A stretch of 64,000 bases of DNA from Nocardioides sp. (GTDB lineage: Bacteria; Actinomycetota; Actinomycetes; Propionibacteriales; Nocardioidaceae): contig PBYI01000069.1 in the NCBI GenBank assembly GCA_002729525.1, forward strand, positions 1-64,000. Direction: 5' to 3'. Both the position numbers and the translations under genes were made by a program. Positions within the stretch are counted from its first letter, which is position 1. Each line of letters begins with the position of its first letter. Shown here piece after piece: positions 63,434 to 64,000 of the stretch. The notes beneath the pieces were generated by a model that worked only from the letters and a program-made list of their open reading frames with translations, had not been told where the DNA came from and ran no database searches.

Positions 63434-64000
63434 GCGCCGCACCCGAGCCCGCCCCGGAGGTGGTGACGCCCCCGCCGTTCGCCGCACGCCGTACGGGTGC
63501 CTGGGCGCGGTCGTGGTGGGGCAAGGCGTGGGTCCGCGCGCTGGAGGAGGCGGCGTACGACGACGGTGACCTGCGCGTCGCGCGGACCATCGCCCGCTCG
63601 GGCCGCATCGGCGGGCTCTCGCTCACCGCCGGCCGGGTGGTGGCCGCCGTCGGCGACGACCGCGGGTTGTGGACCGTCGACCTGGGCGTGCCCGTGCTCG
63701 ACGCGGCGTCGGTCGAGGCGCTCGTCGAGGTGGTGGTCGCGCAGGCCGGGCGACTGCCGATGCTGCTCGCCGGCGACCTCCCGCACGACCTGGTGGAGGA
63801 GGCCGAGGAGCACGGCGTCGAGCTGCTGCCGTACGGCGGCGAGCTCGCCGCCACCTGCACCTGCGACGCCTGGGCCGACCCGTGCCCGCACGCGCTGGCC
63901 GTCGGTCTCCAGGTCACCTGGCTCGTCGACGACGACCCGCTGGCGCTGGTGCACCTGCGCGGGCTCGGCCGCGAGGACCTCGTCGCCCGTACCCACCGCA
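63430..64000 (+). CDS. SWIM zinc-finger protein, 3' end beyond the window
   Basis: The first 190 codons are visible, from GTG 63430, whose GTGA overlaps the helicase stop. Residues about 20-35 read GAWARSWWGKAWVRALEE, a typical opening. The SWIM motif is CTCDAWADPCPHALAV (CxC-x(n)-CxH), binding zinc and DNA or protein. SWIM proteins adjacent to SNF2 helicases are widespread in actinobacteria. The gene continues off the right edge. Confidence 0.9.

Overview
The window is very GC-rich. It uses GTG starts freely, has many stop/start overlaps between neighbouring genes, and often has -10 hexamers 6-7 nt before a start codon. This fits an actinobacterium. The gene content (AlkB-rubredoxin fusion, MurR/RpiR and GntR regulators, SNF2/SWIM pair, PKD-rich secreted protease) suggests a Nocardioides-like member of the Nocardioidaceae, but genus is an inference.

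Region 1 (1 to about 9.15 kb) is the right part of an integrated mobilizable island. It carries the end of an IS3-family element that breaks a tyrosine integrase, an XRE repressor and excisionase pair facing away from a palindromic operator, a TPR protein, a 1162-residue MobF relaxase-helicase, a VapBC toxin-antitoxin pair, and a row of small minus-strand genes that includes two MafI-like immunity proteins. The island ends at a fragment matching the 3' end of a tRNA-Leu gene (T-loop, T-stem 3' strand, acceptor 3' strand), followed directly by a strong terminator. This is the signature of site-specific insertion into a tRNA gene.

Region 2 (9.2-38.8 kb) is ordinary chromosome: DUF805 protein, a second VapBC pair, a thioredoxin-reductase-like/methyltransferase fusion with a His-rich leader and divergent XRE-cupin regulator, secreted and membrane proteins, SDR, glutathione peroxidase, SRPBCC protein, a 1983-residue M6 metalloprotease with seven PKD domains, malic enzyme, an alkane-hydroxylase locus (alkB-rubredoxin fusion plus TetR), an M15-type lipoprotein, hydrolases, ComB, an M13 peptidase and a RecQ helicase. 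A structured, possibly non-coding RNA lies at 15.64-15.72 kb.

Region 3 (38.8-58.2 kb) looks like one large catabolic cluster. Minus strand: methyltransferase, SIS protein, NMT1-type ABC importer (binding protein, ATPase, two permeases), PfkB kinase, RpiR regulator. Plus strand, diverging from a GntR operator: GntR, amidohydrolase, BMP-fold protein, MTHFR-like enzyme with a Cys motif, phosphotriesterase-like lactonase. Then come a convergent nucleoside phosphorylase/PfkB pair, and a cupin, AtzH-amidase fusion, cysteine hydrolase and flavin monooxygenase. The set implies import, deamination, phosphorolysis and amide cleavage of an N-rich, sugar-linked compound whose identity cannot be read from the sequence. 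This is the best candidate for an undescribed system.

Region 4 (58.2-64 kb) holds a deleted sulfotransferase, a frameshifted secreted-protein copy beside its intact paralogue, and an SNF2 helicase overlapping a SWIM zinc-finger gene that runs off the edge.
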